Part shown: positions 34,432 to 43,477 of the stretch, piece by piece
Layout of the letters: every line of letters begins with the position of its first letter
Numbering within the stretch: position 1 is the first letter of the stretch
DNA from: Granulibacter bethesdensis
GTDB lineage: Bacteria; Pseudomonadota; Alphaproteobacteria; Acetobacterales; Acetobacteraceae
NCBI RefSeq assembly: GCF_001889525.1
Contig: NZ_CP018192.1
Coordinates: 1,561,493-1,625,492 of the forward strand
Reading direction: 5' to 3'
Length of the DNA stretch: 64,000 nt
The notes under the pieces: generated by a model
What the model saw: the letters and a program-made list of their open reading frames with translations, nothing else
The model's database searches: none
Told to the model about the DNA's origin: nothing
Position numbers and translations under genes: made by a program

Positions 34432-36297
34432 TCATGCCCTTCCCTGCCCGATATAGCCGTCATTGACATAGGTTCCGGGCGCATGTCCCAGCCCATGGTC
34501 ACGGACAGGTCTGGCGTCGCATTTTTCCGGTGCCAAAGCCGTCACCCAGTGATTCCAGTCCGTCCACCAGCTGCCTGCGATCTCGGTCGTGTTGGCCAGC
34601 CATTCCTCCGGTTCATCCGCCAGGGAATCATTGACCCAGTATCCGTATTTGCCGATACCCGGCGGGTTGACAATCCCGGCAACATGCCCTGCGCCTGACA
34701 GAACAAAGCGCCGCTCTCCGCCCAGAGCCTGCATCCCCCTGTATATCGTCCGCCATGGTGCGATATGATCTTCGCGTGTCGCCAGAAAATAGGCAGGGGT
34801 GGTCACTCGGGAGAGATCAATCCGCGTGCCATCCAGCGCAACGGCATTCGGTACCACCAGCAGATTGTCCCGATACATCGTACGCAGATAAAAAATATGC
34901 ATCCGGGCAGGCATACGGGTACCGTCGCTGTTCCAGTGCAACAGATCGAATGGCACCGGCGTCTCACCCATCAGGTAATGGTTGACGACAAAAGACCAGA
35001 TCAGATCATTGGCCCGGAGCAGATTAAACGTCTCCGACATTTCTGTACCGTCCAGATAGCCGCGCCGATTCATGCGGGCCTCCATATCCCGCAGCTGCTC
35101 CTCATCAATAAACACCGAGATTTCACCGGGATCGCAGAAATCAAGCATGGTAGCCAGAAATGACGTAGAGGCCAGACGGTCATCTCCCCGTGCAGCCAGA
35201 ACACCCGCCGAGCACCCAAGCAGCGTACCACCCAGACAATAACCGATCCCGTTAACCATCCGCTCTCCGGTAAGACGGGCGATCTCGTCCAGCGCCGTAA
35301 ACACCCCCTCTGTCATGTAGTCGTCGAAATTTTTCCCGGCCAGCGTCTCATCCGGATTGATCCAGCTTATTATGAACACTGTATGCCCTTGCGCCGTAGC
35401 CCAGCGGACGAAGCTGTTATGGGGCTGGAGATCGAGAATATAGAATTTGTTGATCCAGGGCGGAACAATCAGCAGCGGACGACGCAGAACCTGTTCGGTC
35501 TGCGGCTCATACTGGATCAACTCCATCATCGTATTGCGATAGACGACGAAGCCTGGCGAGGTAGCAATTGTCTCCCCCGTACGGAAAGCTTCGATATCTG
35601 TCATGCGGATACGCAGACGCCCACGCCCGCGCTCCAGATCGGCCAGCAGATTGTTCAGCCCGCGCAGGAGATTTTCGCCGCGCGTGTCGATTGTCCGCTT
35701 CAGCACCTGAGGGTTGGTCAGCAAAAAATTGGCTGGACTCATCGCGTCAATAAAATGGCGCGTGTAAAAATCCACCTTGCGCGCGTCATCGGGCGACATG
35801 CCGCCGACCTGCCTGATCTGATCCTGAATGAAGCGCGCGGACAGCAGGTAAGATTGCCGGATAAAATCGAAAACCTCGTTCTCCCGCCAGAGTGGATCAC
35901 GGAACCGGCGATCGCGCTTATGGGCCTCCTCAACAGTGCCGACTGGCGTCACATCCGGCAGATCCTCCTGCGGGGGCAGGCCCATCATACGACGCGCCCC
36001 TTGCTGCCACAGCACCAGATAATCCCGCCAGAAACCAAGCTGGGCCTGTGCCAGACGGGCCGGATCATGGGCCAGACGCGCCGCCATTTCCAGAAAGGCA
36101 CCCCCGATCCTCATGACATACGGCGCCATATCCGCCAGCGGCAGGCCATCAGTGGCATGACCGGCCAACAGGGCTTCAACCGGCCCCTCCTGCTCCACCC
36201 GTGCCAGCCAGTCGAGGACAAGGCGCCGGGAACGCTCCGCTATTGAAGCCAGTACCGGCCTGATATCCTCATGAGGCCGCTCCTCCCCTGTCTGCAT
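34432..36297 (-). CDS. phaC: Class I poly(R)-hydroxyalkanoate synthase
   Basis: A 621-aa PHA synthase that polymerises (R)-3-hydroxyacyl-CoA into storage granules. The lipase-like box is GYCLGG with the catalytic Cys at residue 354. The alpha/beta-hydrolase region includes LIVPPWINKFYILDL, IISWINPDE and the late His in SGAGHVAGIVNPPG; the catalytic Asp is probably in TREDHIAPW. Length and the N-terminal helical region (SPANFLLTNPQ, RGLNNLLADLERG) fit class I PhaC. No phaA, phaB or phasin gene is adjacent. The upstream region (36298-36500) holds its promoter and that of the divergent lipoprotein gene. Confidence 0.92.
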   Translation of the reverse strand: MQTGEERPHEDIRPVLASIAERSRRLVLDWLARVEQEGPVEALLAGHATDGLPLADMAPYVMRIGGAFLEMAARLAHDPARLAQAQLGFWRDYLVLWQQGARRMMGLPPQEDLPDVTPVGTVEEAHKRDRRFRDPLWRENEVFDFIRQSYLLSARFIQDQIRQVGGMSPDDARKVDFYTRHFIDAMSPANFLLTNPQVLKRTIDTRGENLLRGLNNLLADLERGRGRLRIRMTDIEAFRTGETIATSPGFVVYRNTMMELIQYEPQTEQVLRRPLLIVPPWINKFYILDLQPHNSFVRWATAQGHTVFIISWINPDETLAGKNFDDYMTEGVFTALDEIARLTGERMVNGIGYCLGGTLLGCSAGVLAARGDDRLASTSFLATMLDFCDPGEISVFIDEEQLRDMEARMNRRGYLDGTEMSETFNLLRANDLIWSFVVNHYLMGETPVPFDLLHWNSDGTRMPARMHIFYLRTMYRDNLLVVPNAVALDGTRIDLSRVTTPAYFLATREDHIAPWRTIYRGMQALGGERRFVLSGAGHVAGIVNPPGIGKYGYWVNDSLADEPEEWLANTTEIAGSWWTDWNHWVTALAPEKCDARPVRDHGLGHAPGTYVNDGYIGQGRA

Positions 36298-36500
36298 ATG
36301 GCGTTATCTTTCCCATCGCACCGGTTCAGATGCCAGCCCTTGCCCCCCGGGCGAAATTCAAGGACCGTTTTAGAACGCTCTGCGGCGTTTTGGGCAGCTG
36401 TCATTACATAATGACCGCCTCGTGGCGCTCATAAAGCATTGCGGGTCTTGAGGGAAAGCCGCCTCCGTCCGATGATGTGGGTGCTGAAGCGGAACATACG

Positions 36501-37691
36501 ATGCAACGAAACCATTTCTTTTTCAGAGCGATGCCCCATCAGGGCGCGCTCCGTCCAGAACGACTGAAACCGGTTCTGGCTATTCTGGGGAGCCTGCTGG
36601 GCGGCCTGTCCCTGAGCGGATGCGGCCGGGATAATGGTGGCTTCAACCCGGTCGGCTGGTGGCATGATCTGAAAGGCGGCGCCATTGCCGGGCAGCGCCC
36701 CCCGCCGCCCGGCGTAGATCAACCGTATGGCAATTTCGCCTCTGTGCCGCCTCGTCCTGTGATGCCGACCCAGGCGGAGCGGGATAAAATCGCCGGCCTT
36801 CTGGCCGCTGCCAGAAGCAATGCCGAATATCAGGCGAAAACCGATCCATTGCCCTCTCCGAACACCCCATCGCCGCAAGGGGGAGATAAAAAGGCGACCG
36901 CAGGCAAGGACAGTGCTGCGCCTTCCAATCAGGGCAAAAAACCATCTTCAGGGTCGTCCCCGAATGCTCCAGCCTCAGCGGAGGCTCCGGCCGGGAAACC
37001 CGATCATGGGACGGCCACGGCAAATCGTGCTCCTCCTCCTGCTGCGGCCCCATCTGCGACCGATCCCGCTGCAGAAGACAGTGGTATTTCCGCCAATATG
37101 GAAGGGGCAACGGCCAAGCCACCCGCAACGCCGGCAGCCCCCCCTCCGGCTAATGTTTCGCTGGCACAGGCCGTTAAAGACGCGGACAAGCCTTTTGCCG
37201 CTGATGCAGGTATCACTCGCCTGCCCAACCAACCCTATCAATCGAAACTGGCCAACGCCGGGCCTGCGCCTTCCATTCCAAACGCGCCTCCACCTCCCCC
37301 GAATCTGTCCGGCGTCAGCGTTCCGCTGCGTGGTCCGACACCCCATCCCACGCCTCCGGTTGCTCCTCCCGGGCCGCCCGTGTTGCTGAAAGGAGCTGCC
37401 CTGCAGCTGACCCCTGTTGCTTTTTCTGCCGGGTCCGCAGTCATCAACAGGGATGCGACCCTTGTGATCAATGCATATGCCCTGAAACATGCGGGCCAGA
37501 ACATCGTAGCAATCGGCTTCGGGGAAGCCCTCAATACCAGCCTGACCGCCCAGAGTGATGCAATGAAACTGGCGCTTGAACGGGCGCGCTCGATCACCCT
37601 GGCGCTGGAACGCGCCGGTATCCCTGCCAGCCATGTGCGGATGGAAGCCGAACCTTTGGGTACAGGCGGGGCCGTACGCCTGACCAACTGA
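36501..37691 (+). CDS. Proline-rich lipoprotein with OmpA-like C-terminal domain
   Basis: About 396 aa. A basic and hydrophobic leader ends in the lipobox LSGC (LSLSGCGRDN). About 200 residues of Pro/Ala-rich, low-complexity linker follow, long enough to span the periplasm. The C-terminal 100 residues resemble an OmpA-like peptidoglycan-binding domain (LTPVAFSAGSAVINRDA, LALERARSITLALERAG). The usual Asp in the VxGHTD loop is replaced (VAIGFGEAL), although the ERAR arginine is kept. ATG 36501 is chosen; GTG 36477 and ATG 36531 are alternatives. It probably ties the outer membrane to the wall. Confidence 0.72.
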   Translation: MQRNHFFFRAMPHQGALRPERLKPVLAILGSLLGGLSLSGCGRDNGGFNPVGWWHDLKGGAIAGQRPPPPGVDQPYGNFASVPPRPVMPTQAERDKIAGLLAAARSNAEYQAKTDPLPSPNTPSPQGGDKKATAGKDSAAPSNQGKKPSSGSSPNAPASAEAPAGKPDHGTATANRAPPPAAAPSATDPAAEDSGISANMEGATAKPPATPAAPPPANVSLAQAVKDADKPFAADAGITRLPNQPYQSKLANAGPAPSIPNAPPPPPNLSGVSVPLRGPTPHPTPPVAPPGPPVLLKGAALQLTPVAFSAGSAVINRDATLVINAYALKHAGQNIVAIGFGEALNTSLTAQSDAMKLALERARSITLALERAGIPASHVRMEAEPLGTGGAVRLTN

Positions 37692-37704
37692 TCCTCCTTC
37701 CATG

Positions 37705-37728
37705 CACGCCTGAGGCGAATCAGGCGTG
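37705..37728 (+). terminator. Hairpin after the OmpA-like lipoprotein gene
   Basis: A nine-base-pair stem CACGCCTGA / TCAGGCGTG with a six-base loop, 13 bases after the stop codon. No proper T run follows, so termination strength is uncertain. Confidence 0.45.
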
Positions 37729-37803
37729 AATTCCCTCTCTGTAGGGAGTTCTGTATAGAAGTTCCCCCTTCACCTTTTCAGCGTCTCTGACCGGATTGCA
37801 TCC

Positions 37804-39048
37804 ATGCCCGAAGAGTTTCACCGTATCCGCCGTCTGCCGCCCTATGTTTTCGCAGAAGTGAATGGGGCCAAGGCCCGTGCCCGTGCGGCGGGAGAGGATA
37901 TTATCGACCTCGGTATGGGCAATCCCGACGGACCTACGCCACCGCATATCGTCGCCAAGCTGATCGAGGCTGTGCAGGATCCCCGCACCCATCGCTATTC
38001 CGTCAGCAAGGGCATTACCGGGCTGCGCAAGGCGCTGGCGAATTATTACGAGCGCCGCTTCGGCGTCACCCTGAACCCGGAAAACGAAGTCATCGCCACG
38101 CTCGGCTCCAAGGAAGGGCTGGCCAATCTGGCGGCCGCCATCACCAGCCCGGGTGATACGATTCTGGTTCCGAACCCGTCCTATCCGATCCATCAGTTCG
38201 GCTTCATCATCGCCGGAGCCGCCGTGCGCAGCATTCCGGCCACACCGGATGAGACCATGTTGCGGGCGCTGGATGTCGCCGTCAGGCACTCCGTACCGAA
38301 GCCGACCGCGCTGATCGTCAACTTTCCCTCCAATCCCACCGCCTGGGTGGCCGATCTCGATTTCTACCGGGAGCTGGTGGCATTTGCGCGCAAGCACGAG
38401 ATCTACATCCTCTCCGACCTCGCCTATGCCGAGATTTACTTCGGAGATCGCGTCCCCCCCTCCATCCTTCAGATCGAGGGGGCCAAGGACATTGCAGTGG
38501 AATTTACCTCGCTCTCCAAGACCTATTCCATGCCAGGCTGGCGCATGGGCTTTGCGGCAGGCAATCCGCGATTGATCAATGCGCTGACCCGCATCAAATC
38601 CTACCTGGATTATGGTGCCTTCACCCCGATCCAGATTGCCGCCGTCGCCGCCCTGAACGGCCCGCAGGATTGCGTCGCCGATATGCGCAAGCTCTATAAG
38701 GAACGCCGTGACGTGCTGATCCGCGGCCTGCATGCCGCAGGGTGGAATGTGCCTTCCCCGGAAGCCAGCATGTTCGCCTGGGCACCCATTCCGGAGCAAT
38801 ACGCGCATCTGGGCAGCGTGGAATTCTCCAAACTGCTTCTCTCCCGCGCCAAGGTCGCCGTGGCCCCCGGCATCGGTTTCGGCGAGTATGGCGACTCCCA
38901 TGTCCGCATCGCGCTGGTCGAAAATACCCAGCGTCTGCGTCAGGCCACCCGCAATATCCGCGCCTTCCTGCAAGGCCATTCCAATGTTGCCGAGCCGGAT
39001 AGCGATCCCGGTGCCGATACCAACGAGAAAGCTTCCGAACATGCCTGA
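37804..39048 (+). CDS. PLP-dependent class I/II aminotransferase (AlaC-like)
   Basis: A 414-aa fold-type I aminotransferase. Typical blocks are IIDLGMGNPDGPTP, HRYSVSKGITGLRKA, LGSKEGLANLA, PNPSYPIHQFG, NFPSNPTA, LSDLAYAEIYFG and SLSKTYSMPGWRMGF, where K239 binds pyridoxal phosphate. It resembles glutamate-pyruvate transaminase AlaC (YfdZ) and related LL-diaminopimelate-type enzymes. Its reading frame overlaps the homoserine dehydrogenase start by eight bases, a pairing that suggests amino-acid synthesis from the aspartate/alanine family. The exact substrate cannot be settled from sequence. Confidence 0.87.
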   Translation: MPEEFHRIRRLPPYVFAEVNGAKARARAAGEDIIDLGMGNPDGPTPPHIVAKLIEAVQDPRTHRYSVSKGITGLRKALANYYERRFGVTLNPENEVIATLGSKEGLANLAAAITSPGDTILVPNPSYPIHQFGFIIAGAAVRSIPATPDETMLRALDVAVRHSVPKPTALIVNFPSNPTAWVADLDFYRELVAFARKHEIYILSDLAYAEIYFGDRVPPSILQIEGAKDIAVEFTSLSKTYSMPGWRMGFAAGNPRLINALTRIKSYLDYGAFTPIQIAAVAALNGPQDCVADMRKLYKERRDVLIRGLHAAGWNVPSPEASMFAWAPIPEQYAHLGSVEFSKLLLSRAKVAVAPGIGFGEYGDSHVRIALVENTQRLRQATRNIRAFLQGHSNVAEPDSDPGADTNEKASEHA

Positions 39049-40357
39049 TACACGCCTCTCTTCCTCTGTTTCTCCGCTACGTATCGGTATTGCCGGACTG
39101 GGCACTGTGGGTGCGGGCGTGGTACGCATCCTGACGGAAAATGCTCCTCTGCTCGCGGCGCAGGCCGGTCGGCGGCTGGATCTGGTTGCGGTTTCCGCAC
39201 GTGATCGCTCCCGCAATCGCGGTGTCGATCTGGGTGGCGTGCGCTGGTATGAAGACCCGACTGCTCTGGCCTCCGATCCGAATGTCGATGTCGTGGTGGA
39301 GGTCATTGGCGGCTCCTCCGGTCCGGCCGCCACTCTGGTCGAGACGGCGCTTGAGGCTGGCAAGCCGGTCATTACCGCCAATAAGGCGCTGATCGCCGTG
39401 CATGGCGCACGACTTGCCGCACTGGCTGAAAAGCATGGCGTGCCGCTTACCTTCGAAGCAGCGGTGGCCGGCGGCATTCCGATCCTGAAAACCATCCGCG
39501 AAGGTCTGAGTGCCAATCGCATCCGCCGTGTCGCCGGTATCCTGAACGGCACCTGCAACTACATCCTGACCGTGATGCGCGAACAGGGCCGGGACTTCGG
39601 TGATGTTCTCGCTGAAGCACAGGCACTCGGCTATGCCGAAGCCGATCCCAGCTTCGACATTGATGGTGTGGATGCAGCCCATAAGCTGGCCATTCTGGCT
39701 GCTCTCTCTTTCCGCCGCCCGGTCTCGTTCCAGGATGTCCATATCGAAGGTATTCGCGGCATCACGGCCCTTGATATCGGATTTGCACAGACGCTCGGCT
39801 ACCGCATCAAGCTGCTGGGTATCGCTCAGCACAATACAGAGGGTGTATCCGCTCGCGTTCACCCCTGCATGGTTCCGGAAGGTACCTCCATTGCGCATGT
39901 AGACGGCGTGTTCAATGCCGTGCTGGCAGAGGGTGACTTCGTAGGCCGAATCCAGATGGAAGGCCCCGGAGCCGGCAGCGGGCCAACCGCCAGTGCCGTC
40001 ATAGCCGATCTACTGGACATTGCCCGTGGACGCGCCGGACCGGCCTGGGGGGTTGAGTCCTCCGCACTGACTCAGGCCCAAGCCGTGCCAATCAACGCAC
40101 ATCACGGAGCCTATTATCTGCGTCTCATGGTGGTCGATCGTCCCGGCGTGCTGGCCGATGTAACCGCCATTTTACGCGATCACGGTATTTCTCTCGAAAG
40201 CATGCTGCAGAACGGGCGCAATCCCGGAGAGACCGTACCGATCGTTCTGGTCACACATGAAACAACCGAAGCATCCATGCAGGATGCGCTCATCATGATC
40301 TCGGAACTCAGTGCAGTGCAGGAACGTCCGGCCCTGATCCGTATCGAAAAGAACTGA
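39041..40357 (+). CDS. hom: Homoserine dehydrogenase
   Basis: A 438-aa NAD(P)-dependent enzyme that reduces aspartate semialdehyde to homoserine for threonine and methionine synthesis. The Rossmann loop is GIAGLGTVGAGVVRIL near the N-terminus. The catalytic region includes TANKALIAVHG, FEAAVAGGIPILK, NGTCNYILT, GYAEADPSFDIDG and DAAHKLAILAAL. A C-terminal ACT domain (from about residue 360: YYLRLMVVDRPGVLADVTAIL) suggests feedback control by threonine. ATG 39041 lies within the end of the aminotransferase gene, so the two are translationally coupled. Confidence 0.95.
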   Translation: MPDTRLSSSVSPLRIGIAGLGTVGAGVVRILTENAPLLAAQAGRRLDLVAVSARDRSRNRGVDLGGVRWYEDPTALASDPNVDVVVEVIGGSSGPAATLVETALEAGKPVITANKALIAVHGARLAALAEKHGVPLTFEAAVAGGIPILKTIREGLSANRIRRVAGILNGTCNYILTVMREQGRDFGDVLAEAQALGYAEADPSFDIDGVDAAHKLAILAALSFRRPVSFQDVHIEGIRGITALDIGFAQTLGYRIKLLGIAQHNTEGVSARVHPCMVPEGTSIAHVDGVFNAVLAEGDFVGRIQMEGPGAGSGPTASAVIADLLDIARGRAGPAWGVESSALTQAQAVPINAHHGAYYLRLMVVDRPGVLADVTAILRDHGISLESMLQNGRNPGETVPIVLVTHETTEASMQDALIMISELSAVQERPALIRIEKN

Positions 40358-40393
40358 CTTTCACGACCATTTTTCTACTCTATGATCTGATGG

Positions 40394-40436
40394 AAACTGC
40401 CTGATGAAGGAAAATCCTCTGTCAGGCAGTTTTTTT
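40394..40436 (+). terminator. Rho-independent terminator of the aminotransferase-hom operon
   Basis: An 11-base-pair stem AAACTGCCTGA / TCAGGCAGTTT around a 17-base loop, ending in seven T residues (40430-40436). It is 36 bases after the hom stop. Confidence 0.9.
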
Positions 40437-40786
40437 AATTATAGACCCGTTTGACCATGACAGGCTTACGGAATATTTGATGATAAAGTGAATTTGAATA
40501 ATAAATGCCTTTTATGTGCTTATTTTTGCATGGAAATTTTTCCTCCGAAATGAATTCTTCTGTTCCTTACAGAATCAAAATTATTTAGCCATATTCCTGA
40601 TCGGTATGATTAAATTGTATTTTATAATATAATATCCTATAAGAGATTGAAAATCATTGTTATTTTTTTAAACCTCATTATGTTCAGTCCGGAATATGGA
40701 AGGCAAATAATTTTTTACTAAAAAATTGCCTTGAAGACTTTATTTGCCTAATAATAGTCAGCCTATTTTTTAGCAGGAGAGGCAAT
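40437..40786 (+). promoter_or_regulatory. AT-rich region upstream of the MucR gene
   Basis: About 350 bases, strongly AT-rich with many T-A steps, between the hom terminator and the MucR gene. It carries an excellent ribosome-binding site (AGGAGAGG at 40775-40782). No ORF is convincing. MucR/Ros proteins bind AT-rich DNA and often repress themselves, so this is a good autoregulation candidate. Confidence 0.55.
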
Positions 40787-41248
40787 TTGTCGGACGATAC
40801 CCCCCCATCCCGTCTGCTTGAATTAACTGCCCAGATAGTTGCCGCCCATATCAGCCATAATTCTGTGCAAGCTGAAGCAATCCCTTCATTTATTCAGCAG
40901 ATACATCATACACTCAGCACGATCGGGACACCTGTTGTTGAGCCGGAACGTTTGACCCCGGCGGTTCCCGTCAAGCGTTCAGTTTTTCCAGATTACATTG
41001 TGTGCCTTGAAGACGGCAAAAAACTGAAAATGCTGAAGCGGCATCTTCAATCCGCCTATTCCATGACTCCCGAGCAGTATCGTCAGCGCTGGAGCCTTCC
41101 GCCTGATTATCCTATGGTCGCCCCCAACTATGCAGAGCGACGCTCCAGCCTTGCGAAACAGAATGGTCTGGGCCGCAAAACGCGCGAGGAGTTCGATGAG
41201 ACTGAAGCTCCTGCGGCGCCTCGTCGTCGTCGCAAGACAACAGCCTGA
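40787..41248 (+). CDS. MucR/Ros-family transcriptional regulator
   Basis: A 153-aa zinc-finger regulator of the MucR/Ros family, which in alphaproteobacteria controls surface polysaccharides, motility and host interaction. The N-terminal third is the oligomerisation part (LLELTAQIVAAHISHN). The DNA-binding domain reads VFPDYIVCLEDGKKLKMLK, RHLQ, then MTPEQYRQRWSLPPDYPMV and APNYAERRSSLAKQNGLG. The finger uses Cys-Asp-His-His ligands (CLED), a usual MucR variant. A basic tail (RRRRKTTA) ends it. The start is TTG with AGGAGAGG 5-12 bases upstream. Confidence 0.93.
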   Translation: MSDDTPPSRLLELTAQIVAAHISHNSVQAEAIPSFIQQIHHTLSTIGTPVVEPERLTPAVPVKRSVFPDYIVCLEDGKKLKMLKRHLQSAYSMTPEQYRQRWSLPPDYPMVAPNYAERRSSLAKQNGLGRKTREEFDETEAPAAPRRRRKTTA

Positions 41249-41252
41249 AACG

Positions 41253-41290
41253 AATAGACCGCGTCTCATCTCCATGAGGCGCGGTCTATT
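41253..41290 (+). terminator. Hairpin terminator after the MucR gene
   Basis: An 11-base-pair stem AATAGACCGCG / CGCGGTCTATT (41253-41263 with 41280-41290), extended inward by CTCAT/ATGAG. It lies five bases after the stop codon. There is no long T run (TTATAT follows). Confidence 0.6.
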
Positions 41291-41312
41291 ATATCCGGGT
41301 TCAGAATAAGCG

Positions 41313-41338
41313 CAGGCCGGGGTCTCCTCCCCGGCCTG
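41313..41338 (-). terminator. GC-rich hairpin after the porin gene
   Basis: A perfect ten-base-pair stem CAGGCCGGGG / CCCCGGCCTG with a six-base loop, nine bases after the porin stop (minus strand). The tail is CGCTTATT, a weak T tract. It may act in both directions. Confidence 0.6.
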
Positions 41339-41346
41339 TTTCATTA

Positions 41347-43071
41347 TTACTGGAACGGATAGTAACGGATGCTGAACATCGCGATATGCGCATGGGCAAC
41401 CGGTGAACCGCCCAGCCCTTTGAACGCAGTCCGCTCGGTATAGGAATACTGCAGGCCGGTTTGAACGGTGCCGTACGGCCCCTTCAGGGCTCTCCACCAG
41501 AACCCGGTGGTTCCCTGTACGATACCAGACGTATTACCGACACAGGTGCCAGCAGCAGCGCCTTCGATCGAGCATCCGACATTGCTGTAAAGCGGGCTGC
41601 CGTAGCCGTAACCTTTACCATTTGCGCTGTAGGAACGGGAGCCTTCCTGCTCCGTGCCCACATAGGCATAGAGGTCGAGCGAAGAACGGGGATGGCCGAC
41701 CACGCCCACCATGGCCATGATTTCCGGCAAAGGAACCGGATCGCCATTGCGGCCCAATGTCGCGTCCGGAAGCTGGGAACTGCCGTAGCGGCCGATACCA
41801 ACACCGGCAAGGAAGTTACCCTGGAGGGTAATCTTCTTGTTGAACATGGGGATGACGAAGGACGCACCACCACCCCCTGCCGGAACGATCTGGCTGGTGC
41901 CGCTGCCGTTATACGTCACATGCGTGCGCAGGAAGCGCGCCACACCGAACAGTTCGTAGTGACCGTAGCCCGGATCGAAAGCCACCTTCGCGGTGATATC
42001 GGGTGCCGGATCAAGGGAATAATTATTGGTGCCGGCATAGCCGGAGCCACCAGCCTGAGCGTAGGTAACCGTCGCACCGCCCAGAGCCGTATCGGTCGCC
42101 GACTGACCAGCCGTCGTCACCTGATTAGGACCGACATACATGCTGGTCTGCGGATTTTCGAGGCCCATGGCAATGTTGACGCGGTGGTTATCCAACGTCT
42201 TCCATAGACGGATCTGCGGCTGACGGGTCCAGACGAAGCCCGGCACGTACTGGGCATCGATGGTGAAGGGGGTCAGTTCCTTACGCGGCGTGATCTCGGA
42301 AGTAGACTGCGTCAGCAGCGACCAGGTCTGACCAGCCAGCAGATGGAGGCCCATATCGCTGCGGTCGATCGTCAGGTAACCATGACGAAGACGCGGGTTA
42401 TAACTGTTGCTCTCCGTAGAGTTCGCAGTCGGGGCAGCGCCGAGGAAATCGGATTCCAGATAGGCGGCCAGATGGGTGTATTTGCCTACATCAGACTGCG
42501 CCAGCAGCGACACTCGGCTCTGACGCGCTGTCTCGCGGAATTCCGAGAGATTGCCAGCGACGTTATTGCGGAACGGGATACCGTTCCAGCTGGAGGCGAT
42601 ATCGGCCCCTTCACTGGTTGTGCGGAACACACTTGCCGCTTCGATAAAGCCACCAACCGTGATCGTGACCGGGCCCAGGCGCAGTGCCCCCTGGGTCTTG
42701 CCGCCATCCGCCAGCTGCGCAGAGGTTGCGCTGTCATAGGCCGGGCTGCTGCGCGTGATGCCGACGATGCTGCCAAGGTTGCCGGCAGGCTGCATATCCA
42801 GCGCATGTGTCACCTGTCGTGCAGCGGCTTCACTGCGAATAGCCGTTTCCTGAGCCTGCTTTGCCTCCTGATGAGCCGCAACAATATCCTTGTCACGACG
42901 AGCAAGCTCAGAGCGCACATGGTGCAGCTCGCCCTTCAAAGCCTGGATCTGTTTCTCGATGGCCACAACCTTGTCGTCCATGCTGTCCGCATGGGCGGTT
43001 TGAAAACTGGCTGATGCAACTGCCGTCGCTGCCAGTAAGCTGCACTTGAATGCTGAATGCGCCTTGCGCAT
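41347..43071 (-). CDS. Outer-membrane porin with N-terminal coiled coil
   Basis: A 574-aa exported protein: signal peptide (residues 1-28, cleavage near AHA|D), a coiled-coil segment (about 30-85: DKVVAIEKQIQALKGEL, VRSELARRDKDIV), then a beta-barrel with alternating hydrophobic strands and aromatic girdles ending in FSIRYYPFQ. The layout resembles DcaP-like porins, in which an N-terminal coiled coil precedes the barrel. The segment VTITVGGFIEAASVFR, where the first strand begins, and the GQTWSLLT block support this. The product probably passes small polar or anionic solutes. About 400 upstream bases contain its promoter and no other gene. Confidence 0.82.
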   Translation of the reverse strand: MRKAHSAFKCSLLAATAVASASFQTAHADSMDDKVVAIEKQIQALKGELHHVRSELARRDKDIVAAHQEAKQAQETAIRSEAAARQVTHALDMQPAGNLGSIVGITRSSPAYDSATSAQLADGGKTQGALRLGPVTITVGGFIEAASVFRTTSEGADIASSWNGIPFRNNVAGNLSEFRETARQSRVSLLAQSDVGKYTHLAAYLESDFLGAAPTANSTESNSYNPRLRHGYLTIDRSDMGLHLLAGQTWSLLTQSTSEITPRKELTPFTIDAQYVPGFVWTRQPQIRLWKTLDNHRVNIAMGLENPQTSMYVGPNQVTTAGQSATDTALGGATVTYAQAGGSGYAGTNNYSLDPAPDITAKVAFDPGYGHYELFGVARFLRTHVTYNGSGTSQIVPAGGGGASFVIPMFNKKITLQGNFLAGVGIGRYGSSQLPDATLGRNGDPVPLPEIMAMVGVVGHPRSSLDLYAYVGTEQEGSRSYSANGKGYGYGSPLYSNVGCSIEGAAAGTCVGNTSGIVQGTTGFWWRALKGPYGTVQTGLQYSYTERTAFKGLGGSPVAHAHIAMFSIRYYPFQ

Positions 43072-43477
43072 GAGCTCCCCGCTATAATCGTTTCGGTGAG
43101 CGGTTCATTACGGCCAGACACAGTTCGATAAAAATGAAGCTTCCAAGACATTGTGAACATACAACGAACATTTGATGGCAATAAGCCTGATTTATCAGCC
43201 GTTGAATAATGACCGGCCACGCTGAGATTTCCATTGAGAATCACAGAAACAAATTAACGGTGCCGGGATATTTTGTTTTCCAATCGAAATATCAACAAGC
43301 CATACCATACGATCCCCACACCAGTCATATGATGCAAGAAGGCCGACGCCCTGCCCGGCCCCGATGTTTATTACGGCATGGTCAATGAATTTTCATTTTC
43401 CGTCCCTTACACACCGTCTGGATTTCAGCGATGGTAAAAACCAACAACATTATTTCAGAACGCAGATTTTATTTTCC
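43072..43477. promoter_or_regulatory. Divergent intergenic region, porin and serine hydrolase
   Basis: About 400 bases between the divergent porin and serine-hydrolase genes. It is moderately AT-rich, especially around 43240-43310. The 43364-43477 part is an open frame continuous with the hydrolase but without coding character or a ribosome site. No other feature seen. Confidence 0.5.

Noticed and set aside
40787-41248. MucR zinc finger with Asp in place of the second Cys (CLED)
   Set aside because: At first it looked like a broken finger. A Cys-Asp-His-His set is a known, common variant in MucR-type proteins, so it is not an anomaly.
43364-43477. N-terminal extension of the serine hydrolase
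   Set aside because: The frame is open but lies in the AT-rich intergenic region, has no ribosome site and no family similarity. The transmembrane anchor begins soon after ATG 43478.
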